Positions 1 through 8,227 of a DNA stretch of 64,000 nt are shown one piece after another. The stretch covers positions 62,001 to 126,000 of the forward strand of contig NZ_NMTR01000021.1 in NCBI RefSeq assembly GCF_002549775.1. The letters run 5' to 3'. The notes under the pieces were generated by a model that made no database searches, was not told the DNA's origin, and was given only the letters and a program-made list of their open reading frames with translations. A program made the position numbers and the translations under genes. Each line of letters opens with the position of its first letter. Position 1 is the first letter of the stretch. This DNA is from Faecalibacterium langellae. Lineage in GTDB: Bacteria > Bacillota > Clostridia > Oscillospirales > Ruminococcaceae.

Positions 1-1
1 T

Positions 2-1306
2 TTGCTGCTTCTGCCGGACATCGGGCAGGAGGACTTCAGCCAGAAGCTGGAGCAGATCCGTCTGCAGCTCAACACGACCAGCGTGCCAGGGCGCTCCTAC
101 CTGCGCATGTCGGCAAGCATCGGCGGCGTCTGGGTGGAAAATGCGGATCTGGACGACGGGGTAGAGCGTGCGGAACAGCTGATGAACTATGCACGCATCC
201 AGAAGAACCGGACGATGGTCGAGCAGCAGCCCCAGCAGGCGGCCGCCGTGCTGCCGCACTGCCGCCAGAGCGCGCTGATCGTGGACGATTCGAGCATAAA
301 CCGCATGATCCTGTGCCAAATGCTGGGAGACCAGTTCGACACGGCCCAGGCGGGCAGCGGCGAGGAATGCATGCGCCTGCTGGAGGGGAACCCCACCGGT
401 GTTTCCGTTGTGCTGCTGGACATCTACATGCCCGGCATGGATGGGTTTGAGGTGCTGGAAGCCATGAACAAGCGGGAACTGCTGGACGATATCCCGGTGA
501 TCGTGGTCTCGACGGAGGATGCCAAGAGCGCGATGCACCGGGCCCTGCTTCTGGGTGCGGCAGATTACATCGTCCGCCCCTTTGATACAGATGTGGTGTA
601 CCAGCGGGTGGTCAACACCATCCACATGCGCGCAAAGCACCGCCGCCTGAGCGCCATGGTGGCAGGGCAGGTGTATGCGACCGAAAAGCGCAGCGAGATG
701 ATGACCGCCATCCTGAGCCGGGCCATGGAACGGCTCGGCGGCGAGAGCCGGGATCATGCCCGGCACATCCGCATCCTGACCCAGATGTTGCTGGCGCAGC
801 TGGTCCGGGCGGACGATGCCCACCCGCTGACCCGTGAGCAGTGCCAGATCATCGGCATGGCGGCGGTGCTCCACGACATCGGCAAGATGGAGCTTGCCGA
901 TCTGCGCCCGAACGGCTGCGATGCCGGCACGCCGGAGGATGCGGCGCGGATGCAGCAGCACACCCTGCTGGGTGCACAGATGATGGAGGAACTGGAAGCC
1001 TACCGCGACGAGTATTTCGTCCAGACGGCATACCAGATCTGCCGCTGGCACCACGAGCGGTACGACGGCTCCGGATACCCGGACGGCCTTTCCGGCGAGC
1101 AGATCCCCCTTGCGGCCCAGGTGGTGGGCCTGGCGGATGCCTATGAGACCCTCGTCTGCAGCAGCCCGGAGGTGCCGTGCGGCACAGCGGTGAAGATGCT
1201 GTGCGAGGGTGCGTGCGGGGCTTTCAGCCCGGTGCTGCTGGGCTGCCTGCAGAAGATCGCGCCGGAGATCGACGAAGCCCTGCGCGACCCGCGGGAAGCA
1301 CCGTGA
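2..1306 (+). CDS. GGDEF-like / receiver / HD-GYP signalling protein, 5' end outside window
   Basis: The gene enters from the left edge, so the true start is not visible. Residues 1-75 resemble the end of a GGDEF domain (ASIGG followed by a helix with LMNYAR). Residues 90-212 are a response-regulator receiver domain with the acidic pair D95-D96 and phospho-acceptor D140 in LLDIYMPG. Residues 225-420 are an HD-GYP domain: HD at 291-292 in HDIGK, HH at 350-351, and GSGYPDG at 357-362. HD-GYP domains hydrolyse cyclic di-GMP, so this is probably a phosphorylation-controlled phosphodiesterase. The receiver's usual Lys in the KPF motif is Arg (VRPF, residue 192). A clear terminator follows the stop, so it is not co-transcribed with the next gene. 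Confidence 0.85.
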   Translation: MLLLPDIGQEDFSQKLEQIRLQLNTTSVPGRSYLRMSASIGGVWVENADLDDGVERAEQLMNYARIQKNRTMVEQQPQQAAAVLPHCRQSALIVDDSSINRMILCQMLGDQFDTAQAGSGEECMRLLEGNPTGVSVVLLDIYMPGMDGFEVLEAMNKRELLDDIPVIVVSTEDAKSAMHRALLLGAADYIVRPFDTDVVYQRVVNTIHMRAKHRRLSAMVAGQVYATEKRSEMMTAILSRAMERLGGESRDHARHIRILTQMLLAQLVRADDAHPLTREQCQIIGMAAVLHDIGKMELADLRPNGCDAGTPEDAARMQQHTLLGAQMMEELEAYRDEYFVQTAYQICRWHHERYDGSGYPDGLSGEQIPLAAQVVGLADAYETLVCSSPEVPCGTAVKMLCEGACGAFSPVLLGCLQKIAPEIDEALRDPREAP

Positions 1307-1326
1307 GCGGAGAAAATGATACAGAC

Positions 1327-1361
1327 GGAGGGCAGGCCGCAGCGGTCCGCCCTCCTTTTTT
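1327..1361 (+). terminator. Rho-independent terminator after the HD-GYP gene
   Basis: GGAGGGC (1327-1333) pairs with GCCCTCC (1349-1355) and is followed by six Ts. Confidence 0.85.
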
Positions 1362-1394
1362 GCGCGGCGAGATGTGAAAAGACAAGTCCGGTCC

Positions 1395-1423
1395 TTGCCC
1401 GGGGGCACGGCCTGTGGTACACT
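1395..1423 (+). promoter_or_regulatory. Sigma-A-like promoter of the SpoIID-domain gene
   Basis: TTGCCC (1395-1400), a 17-nt spacer and TACACT (1418-1423), with TGG just before the -10. The -35 is weak; the spacing and position support the call. Confidence 0.55.
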
Positions 1424-1470
1424 GAAGAAAACTGTGCCTGCACCGGGCACAAAACAGGAGGGACCCACCT

Positions 1471-2517
1471 TTGAAACATCTGCATCGGTTCGCGCGGCAG
1501 GCGGCGGCACTTGTGCTGGCGCTCGTGCTCTGCCTCACACTTGCGGCACCGTCGGCGCTGGCGGCCACCACCATCGGCGGGGCGGACACCACGCTGATCC
1601 CCGCCGAGGAGGAAAACTGTCTGAGCTGGCTGTTCGGCTCCGGCGATACCATCACCATGCCGTATCTGAACATCAAGGGGCAGGGACTGCGGCGCAACGT
1701 GACGCTGGACCTTGTGGATTGTCTGGTGGGCATCACCTACACGGAGCTGGGCTCCATTGGCAGCTATGTCAGCGCCAGCGCGGCCCAGCAGGCCTGGAAG
1801 GCGCAGGCGGTGGCCGTCCACTCCTATCTGGAGTACCAGAAGCAGTACGGCTCCTCGGCCAACGCCCTCATCTACACCCCGGTGGACCAGATCCCCTCCG
1901 CGGCGCGGGAGGCCATCCGCAAGGCGGTGGAGCCGGTCAAGAACGAGATCCTCACCTACAACGGCAGCGTTTGCGACGCGGTGTGGTCGGCCAGTGCAGG
2001 CTACAACACCCAGACCGGCGTCTACGGCACCTGTTCCAGTCTGGACGCCTGGGGCACCGATGTGCCCTATCTGCAGAGCGTGGAGAGCCCCTATGAGGAG
2101 CAGTACCACAACAAGCTGCGCCGGGTCATCGGCAAGGATTATACCTATACAGAATATAACGACAGCCGCACCGGCGAGCCCTACGTCAGCGCCGACACCA
2201 CCCACAAGAGCCTGGGCGGCTTCGTGCAGTACAACACCTTTGTCTCCAACGGGAACAGATACCGCTACATCGGCCAGTTCGTTTCCTCGCGCTACTGCTT
2301 CGATTTCGGCGCGGACGAAAGCGGCACCCCCTGCATGACCTACTATGGCTACGGCCACGGCGTGGGCATGAGCCAGTGCGGCGCAGTGGGCTATGCGCAG
2401 GAGCAGGGCATGAACTACAAAAAGATCCTGCAGCATTACTACCCGGGCGCCGGCATCTCTACCAGCGGTTCCGGCGGCGGCTTCTTCAGCTGGCTGCACA
2501 GCCTGTTCCACTGGTAA
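1471..2517 (+). CDS. Secreted SpoIID/LytB-domain protein
   Basis: 348 residues with a TTG start, set by CAGGAGGGA eight bases upstream. Residues 1-31 are a signal peptide (basic start, Leu/Ala-rich core, ending SALA). The rest matches the SpoIID/LytB fold: GITYTELGS near residue 88-95 carries the Glu expected at the catalytic position, and the C-terminal HGVGMSQCGAVGYA followed by ILQHYYPG is the family hallmark. SpoIID proteins are lytic transglycosylases acting on denuded glycan during engulfment, while LytB-type relatives modulate wall hydrolysis. The gene stands alone with its own promoter. Role in sporulation or in general wall remodelling cannot be told from the sequence. Confidence 0.85.
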   Translation: MKHLHRFARQAAALVLALVLCLTLAAPSALAATTIGGADTTLIPAEEENCLSWLFGSGDTITMPYLNIKGQGLRRNVTLDLVDCLVGITYTELGSIGSYVSASAAQQAWKAQAVAVHSYLEYQKQYGSSANALIYTPVDQIPSAAREAIRKAVEPVKNEILTYNGSVCDAVWSASAGYNTQTGVYGTCSSLDAWGTDVPYLQSVESPYEEQYHNKLRRVIGKDYTYTEYNDSRTGEPYVSADTTHKSLGGFVQYNTFVSNGNRYRYIGQFVSSRYCFDFGADESGTPCMTYYGYGHGVGMSQCGAVGYAQEQGMNYKKILQHYYPGAGISTSGSGGGFFSWLHSLFHW

Positions 2518-2550
2518 GCAGTGCCAGCAAAAAGAATTGCAGGCAAAACC

Positions 2551-2579
2551 TTCTCAAATCCGGCCGGATTTGGTATACT
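2551..2579 (+). promoter_or_regulatory. Promoter with an 18-bp palindrome in its spacer
   Basis: TTCTCA (2551-2556, weak -35), 17-nt spacer, TATACT (2574-2579) preceded by TGG. The spacer is almost filled by the perfect palindrome CAAATCCGGCCGGATTTG (2555-2572), which looks like an operator. It drives the glycosyltransferase at 2644. Confidence 0.55.
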
Positions 2580-2643
2580 ATACAATGTTTGTGATTTTGT
2601 GAGAGATCATTGAAGATAAAACCCCATAGGAGCAGAGAGCAGA

Positions 2644-5058
2644 ATGGATCAGGAAAAGGAAAACAGACAACAGGCAGAGCGCAGCCGTGAGCTGGCGCAG
2701 CGCATCATGCGGGAGCTGACCCCCGCCGGGGTGCAGGTGCTGGGCGGCAGCGGTTCGCTGGAAAAGGCACTGGAAAAGATCGGTGCCCGGATGACGCAGC
2801 AGGCCGAGGGCGGCGCGCTGCTGGTGGCGGAGGACCCGGAGTGGACCGAGCTGCCCGCCGTGCAGTGCGATCAGGTGCTGCTGGTGTGCGCAGACAGCGC
2901 AGTGCTGGCCGGCTGCGCACACCAGCTGGCAGGGCAGGGCTTTGCCCGGGATTTTGGGTGGAAAACGCGCGGCAAGGCCCAGCAGACGGCTCTGTTCCGC
3001 CGCAGCCCGGCGGCGCAGGACCCGCAGGAAATGATGCTGGATTATGAGCGGGCACTGGACGACCTGCGGGAGCGGATGCTGCAGGCCGAGCGCACCGAGG
3101 CTGAGCAGGCCGCCCAGCTGGAACGCCTGCGCAGCGATCTTTCGCTGAGCCGCAGCCACGAGCAGAATCTGGAAAAAACGCTGAACAGCGTGGTGAACTC
3201 CAGCTTCTGGAAGGGCACCTGGCCGCTGCGCTATCTCGTCAGCAAGTGCCGCAGCCTGGCCCACACCCTGCCGCCTCTGGTCTTTCTGGGTAAGCTGCGC
3301 CGGGTGGGCATCTCCGGCGTGCGGGCGCAGGCAAGAGCCAAAAAGGAATACGCAAAGCTGTTCCCGGGCAAGACCATGCGGGCCGACCGTTTTGCCAGCG
3401 CCGAGCTGCTGGTGAAGCAGGCGGCCAGCCAGCCCGCCGCGCCGTGCATCAGCATCGTGGTGCCGCTGTACAATACGCCTCAGCAGTTCCTGGTGGAGCT
3501 GCTGGATTCGGTGCAGAACCAGACCTATCAGAACTGGGAGCTGTGCCTTGTGGACGCCGGACAGGATGAGACCGTGGGTCAGACCGTGCAGGCACGTGCC
3601 GCTGCGGACCCTCGTATCCGCTACCAGAAACTGGAGAAAAACGACGGCATTGCGGGCAACACCAACCAGGGCTTTGCGCTGGCCACGGGCGAGTTCATCG
3701 CCCTGCTGGACCACGACGACATCCTGCACCCCTGTGCGCTGTGGTATGTGGCGCAGGCCATCGCCGAGCAGGGGGCCGACTTCGTCTACACGGACGAGGT
3801 CACCTTTGAGGGCGACATCGACCATCGGACCGTTTACCACTTCAAGCCGGATTACATGCTGGACAACCTCCGCTCCAACAACTATATCTGCCACCTGAGC
3901 GTGTTCAGCGCAAAGCTGCTGGCGGCAGTGGGCGGCGACGAGCGGGCGGAGTTCAACGGCAGCCAGGACTACGACCTTTACCTGCGCCTGACCGAAAAGG
4001 CACACAAGATCGTGCATATCCCGCACCTGCTGTATTATTGGCGCTCCAGCCCCACCAGCGTGGCCAGCAATATCTCGGCCAAGACCTACTGTCTGGAAGC
4101 AGCCGTCAAGGCCCTGTATGCCCACTATGAACGGGTAGGCGTGCCGGTGGACGCCGTGACCATGATCCCGGGCACCCCGGGCTTCTACAAGACGGATTAC
4201 ACCATCACGAAGCCCGGCCGGGTGAGCATCCTCATCCCCAGCTGCGATCATTCCTCGGACCTGCGCACCTGTGTGGAGTCCATCTACCGCAAGAGCACCT
4301 ACGAGGATTTTGAGATCATCGTCATCGAGAACAACAGCAAAGAAAAGGCCACCTTCCGCTGCTATGAACAGCTGCAGAAGGAGCACAAAAACCTCAAGGT
4401 GATCACCTGGCAGGGCACCGGCTTCAACTACAGCGCCCTGAACAACTTCGGCGCCAAGTACGCCACCGGCGAATATCTGCTGCTGCTCAACAATGACACC
4501 GAGGTCATTTCTTCGCGCTGGATCGAAGAAATGGTCATGTATGCCCAGCAGCAGCGCGTGGGCTGCGTGGGCGCAAAGCTGCTTTACCCGGACAACACCA
4601 TCCAGCACGCGGGCATCGGCTTCGGCTTTTTGACGCTGGCGGCCCACATGCACAAGAACTTCCCGGTGGGCCACCCCGGCTACATGGGCCGTCTGGTCTA
4701 CGCACACGATGTGTATGCCGTCACCGCTGCCTGCCTGATGGTGCGCAAGGAAATTTATGACGCTGTCCACGGCCTGGACGAGAGCTTTGCCGTGGCCTTC
4801 AACGATGTGGATTTCTGCGTGCGCGTGCGGGAGGCCGGCTACACCAACGTGTTTACCCCCTTTGCCCAGCTGTACCACTACGAGAGCAAGAGCCGGGGTC
4901 TCGACGAGGACCCGGTCAAGCGCAAGCGCTTCGTCTCGGAGGTGGAGCGCTTCCAGAAGCGGTGGGCAAAGCAGTTGGCCGCAGGCGACCCCTGCATGAA
5001 CCCGAACTTTGACCTGATGAAAGAGGACTTCAGCTTTGATATCAAGCCGCTGGAGTAA
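2644..5058 (+). CDS. Bidomain family 2 glycosyltransferase
   Basis: 804 residues. Residues 1-190 are a helical N-terminal region ending in a likely coiled coil (about 135-180). Two GT2 (GT-A fold) catalytic domains follow: the first from about residue 267 (CISIVVPLYNTP) with the acidic motif LLDHDD near 355, the second from about 526 (VSILIPSCDHSSD) with LLNNDTEV near 615. The order resembles rhamnan or O-antigen chain-building enzymes that carry two transferases on one chain. No signal peptide or membrane segment is seen, so it should act in the cytoplasm on a lipid-linked acceptor. It precedes another GT2 gene and the dTDP-rhamnose genes, which suggests rhamnose as a donor sugar; that link is inferred from position. 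Confidence 0.88.
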   Translation: MDQEKENRQQAERSRELAQRIMRELTPAGVQVLGGSGSLEKALEKIGARMTQQAEGGALLVAEDPEWTELPAVQCDQVLLVCADSAVLAGCAHQLAGQGFARDFGWKTRGKAQQTALFRRSPAAQDPQEMMLDYERALDDLRERMLQAERTEAEQAAQLERLRSDLSLSRSHEQNLEKTLNSVVNSSFWKGTWPLRYLVSKCRSLAHTLPPLVFLGKLRRVGISGVRAQARAKKEYAKLFPGKTMRADRFASAELLVKQAASQPAAPCISIVVPLYNTPQQFLVELLDSVQNQTYQNWELCLVDAGQDETVGQTVQARAAADPRIRYQKLEKNDGIAGNTNQGFALATGEFIALLDHDDILHPCALWYVAQAIAEQGADFVYTDEVTFEGDIDHRTVYHFKPDYMLDNLRSNNYICHLSVFSAKLLAAVGGDERAEFNGSQDYDLYLRLTEKAHKIVHIPHLLYYWRSSPTSVASNISAKTYCLEAAVKALYAHYERVGVPVDAVTMIPGTPGFYKTDYTITKPGRVSILIPSCDHSSDLRTCVESIYRKSTYEDFEIIVIENNSKEKATFRCYEQLQKEHKNLKVITWQGTGFNYSALNNFGAKYATGEYLLLLNNDTEVISSRWIEEMVMYAQQQRVGCVGAKLLYPDNTIQHAGIGFGFLTLAAHMHKNFPVGHPGYMGRLVYAHDVYAVTAACLMVRKEIYDAVHGLDESFAVAFNDVDFCVRVREAGYTNVFTPFAQLYHYESKSRGLDEDPVKRKRFVSEVERFQKRWAKQLAAGDPCMNPNFDLMKEDFSFDIKPLE

Positions 5059-5060
5059 AA

Positions 5061-5113
5061 CCCTCTCAGTCTGCTGCGCAGACAGCTCTCCCGAAGGGCG
5101 AGCCTTATGAGGG
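5061..5113. repeat. Short copy of the CCCTCTCAG dispersed palindromic repeat
   Basis: Begins CCCTCTCAGTC, contains CTGCTGCGCAGACAG and the hairpin GCTCTCCC-GAA-GGGCGAGC, and ends GAGGG. It fills the gap between the two glycosyltransferase genes. Longer copies of the same family occur near 8023, 9999, 41957, 50337 and 56460. Confidence 0.75.
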
Positions 5114-5139
5114 ATTTTTGATTGAAAAGAGGAACCGCA

Positions 5140-5931
5140 GTGGAGCTTTCTGCCTGCATTGTAGTCTATAACGGCGCGGAAGAAGCGCTGAAAGCGGCCC
5201 AGACCGTGCTGGAATGCACCCGCCGCCACCCGCTGACCCTGTATCTGGTGGACAACGCCAGCCCGGATGGCAGCGGCGACCGCATTGCCAAAGCGGCAAA
5301 GAACGGCACTTTGCACATCCGCGAAAACCAGAAGGTGGAGGTGCTCTGCCGCACCGAGAACGGCGGCTTTGGCACCGGGCACAATACGGTGCTCAGCCTG
5401 CTGCAGAGCAAAGTGCACTTTATCCTGAACCCGGATATCCAGCTGACGGCAGACACCCTCAGCGACCTTGCCGACTGGATGGCGGCGCACCCGGACGCCG
5501 TCATGGCCCGCCCGGCCCTCACCTTCCCGGACGGCAGACCCCAGCGCCTGCCGCTGCGCCGGTGCAATGTGCGGGCCATGGCCTACCGCCAGCTGCCCTG
5601 CCTGAAGTTCTGGGCCAAATACAACGAGCGTTATCTCATGGCAGATAAGGACCTGACAAAGCCCACCGAGATCGAGTTCTGCACCGGCAGCTTCTCGGCG
5701 GTGGACACGGCCGTGTTCAAGGCTGTGGGCGGTTTTGATGAACGCTACTTCATGTATGTGGAGGACGCCGACCTCACCCAGAAGATGCGCACCAAAGGCA
5801 AGGCGTATCTTGTGCCCCAGTATACGGCCATCCACGCCTGGCACCGTGCTGCCCACCGCAGCCTGAAGCCTTTTTTGTGGCAGCTGCGCAGCCTGATGCG
5901 CTACTTTTCCAAATGGGGCTTTGCGTGGTAA
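5140..5931 (+). CDS. Family 2 glycosyltransferase, rhamnosyltransferase-like
   Basis: 263 residues from GTG 5140; the in-frame TTG at 5122 is less likely because AAAAGAGGA (5125-5133) is well spaced only for 5140. The protein opens directly with the GT2 strand ELSACIVVYNGAEEAL and has FILNPDIQL as the acidic nucleotide-sugar motif and FDERYFMYVEDADL as the acceptor-side motif. This arrangement is typical of WbbL/RfbF-type rhamnosyltransferases, which move rhamnose from dTDP-L-rhamnose onto a lipid-linked glycan. Its place just before rfbA, rfbD and rfbB supports that donor, though family resemblance alone does not fix the sugar. Confidence 0.85.
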   Translation: MELSACIVVYNGAEEALKAAQTVLECTRRHPLTLYLVDNASPDGSGDRIAKAAKNGTLHIRENQKVEVLCRTENGGFGTGHNTVLSLLQSKVHFILNPDIQLTADTLSDLADWMAAHPDAVMARPALTFPDGRPQRLPLRRCNVRAMAYRQLPCLKFWAKYNERYLMADKDLTKPTEIEFCTGSFSAVDTAVFKAVGGFDERYFMYVEDADLTQKMRTKGKAYLVPQYTAIHAWHRAAHRSLKPFLWQLRSLMRYFSKWGFAW

Positions 5932-5947
5932 GATAAAAAATTTTTGC

Positions 5948-5997
5948 AACGGCTTTTCCGGAAATTTTGCCGGAAGGGCCGTTCTTTCTTGCTTTTT
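5948..5997 (+). terminator. Terminator after the second glycosyltransferase gene
   Basis: AACGGC (5948-5953) pairs with GCCGTT (5978-5983), with TTCCGG/CCGGAA inside, followed by a T-rich stretch. Confidence 0.75.
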
Positions 5998-6065
5998 ATG
6001 TGAATTGATAGTAAAATAAAGTGAGCTGTTATCTCCTTTTGCAGGAGAGGACAGTGCTGAACAAG

Positions 6066-6094
6066 TTGACAGCGGACGCAGCTCCGCTTTGAAT
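6066..6094 (+). promoter_or_regulatory. Candidate promoter of the rfbA-rfbD-rfbB cluster
   Basis: TTGACA (6066-6071), 17-nt spacer, TTGAAT (6089-6094). Downstream, TACGCAG (6098-6104) can pair with CTGCGTA (6126-6132) in the leader. The -10 is imperfect. Confidence 0.5.
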
Positions 6095-6176
6095 CCATAC
6101 GCAGTCTGGCCGGTACGCCGCCCGGGCTGCGTACAGCTGCACAACTTTTTACAAAAGATTAAAGGAGTGCACAAAA

Positions 6177-7064
6177 ATGAAAGGTATCATTCTCGCCGGC
6201 GGTGCCGGCACCCGGCTTTACCCGCTGACCATGGTCACCAGCAAGCAGCTGCTGCCGGTCTATGACAAGCCGATGATCTATTACCCCCTGTCCACGCTGA
6301 TGCTGGCAGGCATTCAGGACATCCTGATCATCTCCACCCCCACCGATACGCCCCGCTTCGAGGCGCTGCTGGGCGATGGCAGCCAGTACGGCATCCATCT
6401 GCAGTATAAAGTCCAGCCCTCGCCGGACGGCCTGGCACAGGCCTTCATCCTGGGCGAGGAGTTCATCGGCGACGACTGCTGCGCCATGATCCTGGGCGAT
6501 AATATTTTCTACGGCAACGGCTTCTCCAAAATTTTGAAGACCGCCGCCGCCAACGCCGAGAACAAGGGCCGCTGCACCGTGTTCGGCTACTATGTGCAGG
6601 ACCCCGAGCGCTTTGGCATCGTGGAGTTTGACAAGGACGGCAAGGTGCTGAGCGTGGAAGAAAAGCCCCAGCACCCCAAGAGCAACTACGCCATCACCGG
6701 CCTGTACTTCTACAACAAGGAAGTGGTGCAGATGGCAAAGCAGGTCAAGCCCTCTGCCCGCGGCGAGCTGGAGATCACCACCCTGAACGACATGTACCTG
6801 AAAAAGGACGAGCTGGATGTTCAGCTGCTGGGCCGCGGCTTTGCCTGGCTGGACACCGGCACCATGGACAGTCTGGTGGAAGCCGCCGACTTCGTGCGCA
6901 TGATCGAGAAGCGTCAGGGCATCAAGATCAGCGCACCGGAGGAGATCGCCTTCAAGTACGGCTGGATCGACCGCGACACCCTGCTGGAAAGCGCCGAGCG
7001 CTACGGCAAGAGCCCCTACGGCCAGCACCTGAAGAACGTGGCCGACGGCAAACTGCGTTACTGA
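6177..7064 (+). CDS. rfbA: Glucose-1-phosphate thymidylyltransferase
   Basis: 295 residues, the usual length for RfbA/RmlA. It joins dTTP and glucose 1-phosphate to give dTDP-glucose, the first step of dTDP-L-rhamnose synthesis. The N-terminal signature [13 protein letters not shown] with a following [16 protein letters not shown] is the nucleotidyl-transferase loop, and [12 protein letters not shown] and the LGDNIFYG motif bind sugar and metal. AAAGGAG lies eight bases before ATG. It is the first gene of a three-gene cluster with rfbD 18 bases downstream. Confidence 0.96.
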   Translation: MKGIILAGGAGTRLYPLTMVTSKQLLPVYDKPMIYYPLSTLMLAGIQDILIISTPTDTPRFEALLGDGSQYGIHLQYKVQPSPDGLAQAFILGEEFIGDDCCAMILGDNIFYGNGFSKILKTAAANAENKGRCTVFGYYVQDPERFGIVEFDKDGKVLSVEEKPQHPKSNYAITGLYFYNKEVVQMAKQVKPSARGELEITTLNDMYLKKDELDVQLLGRGFAWLDTGTMDSLVEAADFVRMIEKRQGIKISAPEEIAFKYGWIDRDTLLESAERYGKSPYGQHLKNVADGKLRY

Positions 7065-7082
7065 TAAGAGAGGCATTTGGAT

Positions 7083-8000
7083 ATGAAAATCATTGTTACC
7101 GGCTGCAAGGGCCAGCTGGGCACCGAGATCCTCAAGCAGCTGCGCGAAGGCCGCAGCGAGATCGGCCCCATCCCCGAAAAGCTGCAGAGCGCCACGGTCA
7201 TCGCCGTGGACCTGCCAGACCTGGACATCTCCAACTATAAGATGGTGGATGAGTTCATCCGCCGCAACCGCCCGGATGTCATCATCAACTGCGCAGCCTA
7301 CACCAACGTGGACGGGTGCGAAGTGAACCATGACGCCGCCTTCAAGGCAAACGCCATCGGCCCGCGCAATCTGGCCCAGGCGGCCGAGAAGATCGGTGCC
7401 CGTCTGGTGCACGTCTCCACCGACTACGTCTTCTCCGGCAGGGAGAACGGCGGCATCCCGCAGGACGAAGCCACCCTGCCCGGCCCCATCAGCGCCTATG
7501 GCTCCACCAAGCTCATGGGTGAGAAGTATGTGGAGCAGTTCTGCCACCGCCACTTCATCGTGCGCACGGCGTGGCTTTACAGCTACTACGGCAAGAACTT
7601 CGTCAAGACCATCGTGAATGCCGGTAAGAAGTTCGGCAAGTTGGAAGTGGTCAACGACCAGTGCGGCAACCCCACCAATGCGGTGGATCTGGCCCACGAG
7701 ATCCTGCAGCTGTGCGTGACCCACGAGTACGGCCTGTACCACTGCACCGGCGAGGGCGTGTGCTCCTGGTACGATTTTGCGTCCGAGATCATCCGGCTGT
7801 CCGGCGTGGATGCCACCGTGGCCCCCTGCACCAGCGAGGAGTACAAGGCAAAGCACCCGGAAAGCGCCGACCGCCCCAAGTGGAGCGCACTGGATAACCG
7901 GATGCTGCGCTGCACTGTGGGCAACGACGTGCGCGACTGGAAGGACGCGCTGGCCTGCTTCTTCGCCCATTGGGATGGCGACAACGGGATGAAAGATTAA
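7083..8000 (+). CDS. rfbD: dTDP-4-dehydrorhamnose reductase
   Basis: 305 residues from ATG 7083; a TTG two codons upstream is in frame, but AGAGAGG is well placed for the ATG. RfbD/RmlD reduces dTDP-4-keto-L-rhamnose to dTDP-L-rhamnose with NADPH or NADH. Visible are the Rossmann motif VTGCKGQLG, a Ser/Thr in VSTDYVFSG, and the catalytic Tyr-Lys pair in SAYGSTKLMGE. It lies between rfbA and rfbB. The preceding 3,5-epimerase step (RfbC) has no gene in the window, and at this length the protein is not an RfbC-RfbD fusion. Confidence 0.94.
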   Translation: MKIIVTGCKGQLGTEILKQLREGRSEIGPIPEKLQSATVIAVDLPDLDISNYKMVDEFIRRNRPDVIINCAAYTNVDGCEVNHDAAFKANAIGPRNLAQAAEKIGARLVHVSTDYVFSGRENGGIPQDEATLPGPISAYGSTKLMGEKYVEQFCHRHFIVRTAWLYSYYGKNFVKTIVNAGKKFGKLEVVNDQCGNPTNAVDLAHEILQLCVTHEYGLYHCTGEGVCSWYDFASEIIRLSGVDATVAPCTSEEYKAKHPESADRPKWSALDNRMLRCTVGNDVRDWKDALACFFAHWDGDNGMKD

Positions 8001-8022
8001 AGCAATAAGATGAATAGGCTCG

Positions 8023-8191
8023 CCCTCTCAGGCCGCTTCGCGTCCAGCTCCCCCGAAGGGGGAGCCAAGGACGTTTCGGCTACAGCTCTTGCCTCTCCCT
8101 TTGAAAGATTCTCCCCGCGCCGGGGAGAAATGTCACCGCAGGTGATAAAGAGGAAAACAAGATGGCAGCGCGTGAGCGCTGACGGAGAGGG
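8023..8191. repeat. CCCTCTCAG-family dispersed repeat, long copy
   Basis: Starts CCCTCTCAGGCCGCTTCGCG, carries the hairpin GCTCCCCC-GAA-GGGGGAGC, then TCTCCCCGCGCCGGGGAGA, and ends with GCGCGTGAGCGCTGACGGAGAGGG, so the two ends are inverted copies. It separates rfbD from rfbB; the short open frames across it come from the repeat and are not genes. Confidence 0.8.
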
Positions 8192-8227
8192 CGTGGACAC
8201 TGACAATTACTAGAGGATTTTATTATT

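Noticed and set aside
2578-6174. 1198-codon open frame on the minus strand
   Set aside because: It runs antisense to two glycosyltransferase genes, shows no domain, and reflects high GC at third codon positions that removes stops on the opposite strand.
7997-8213. Short open frames on both strands with SGRFASSSPEGGA-like sequence
   Set aside because: They are translations of the CCCTCTCAG-family repeat and recur wherever it occurs.
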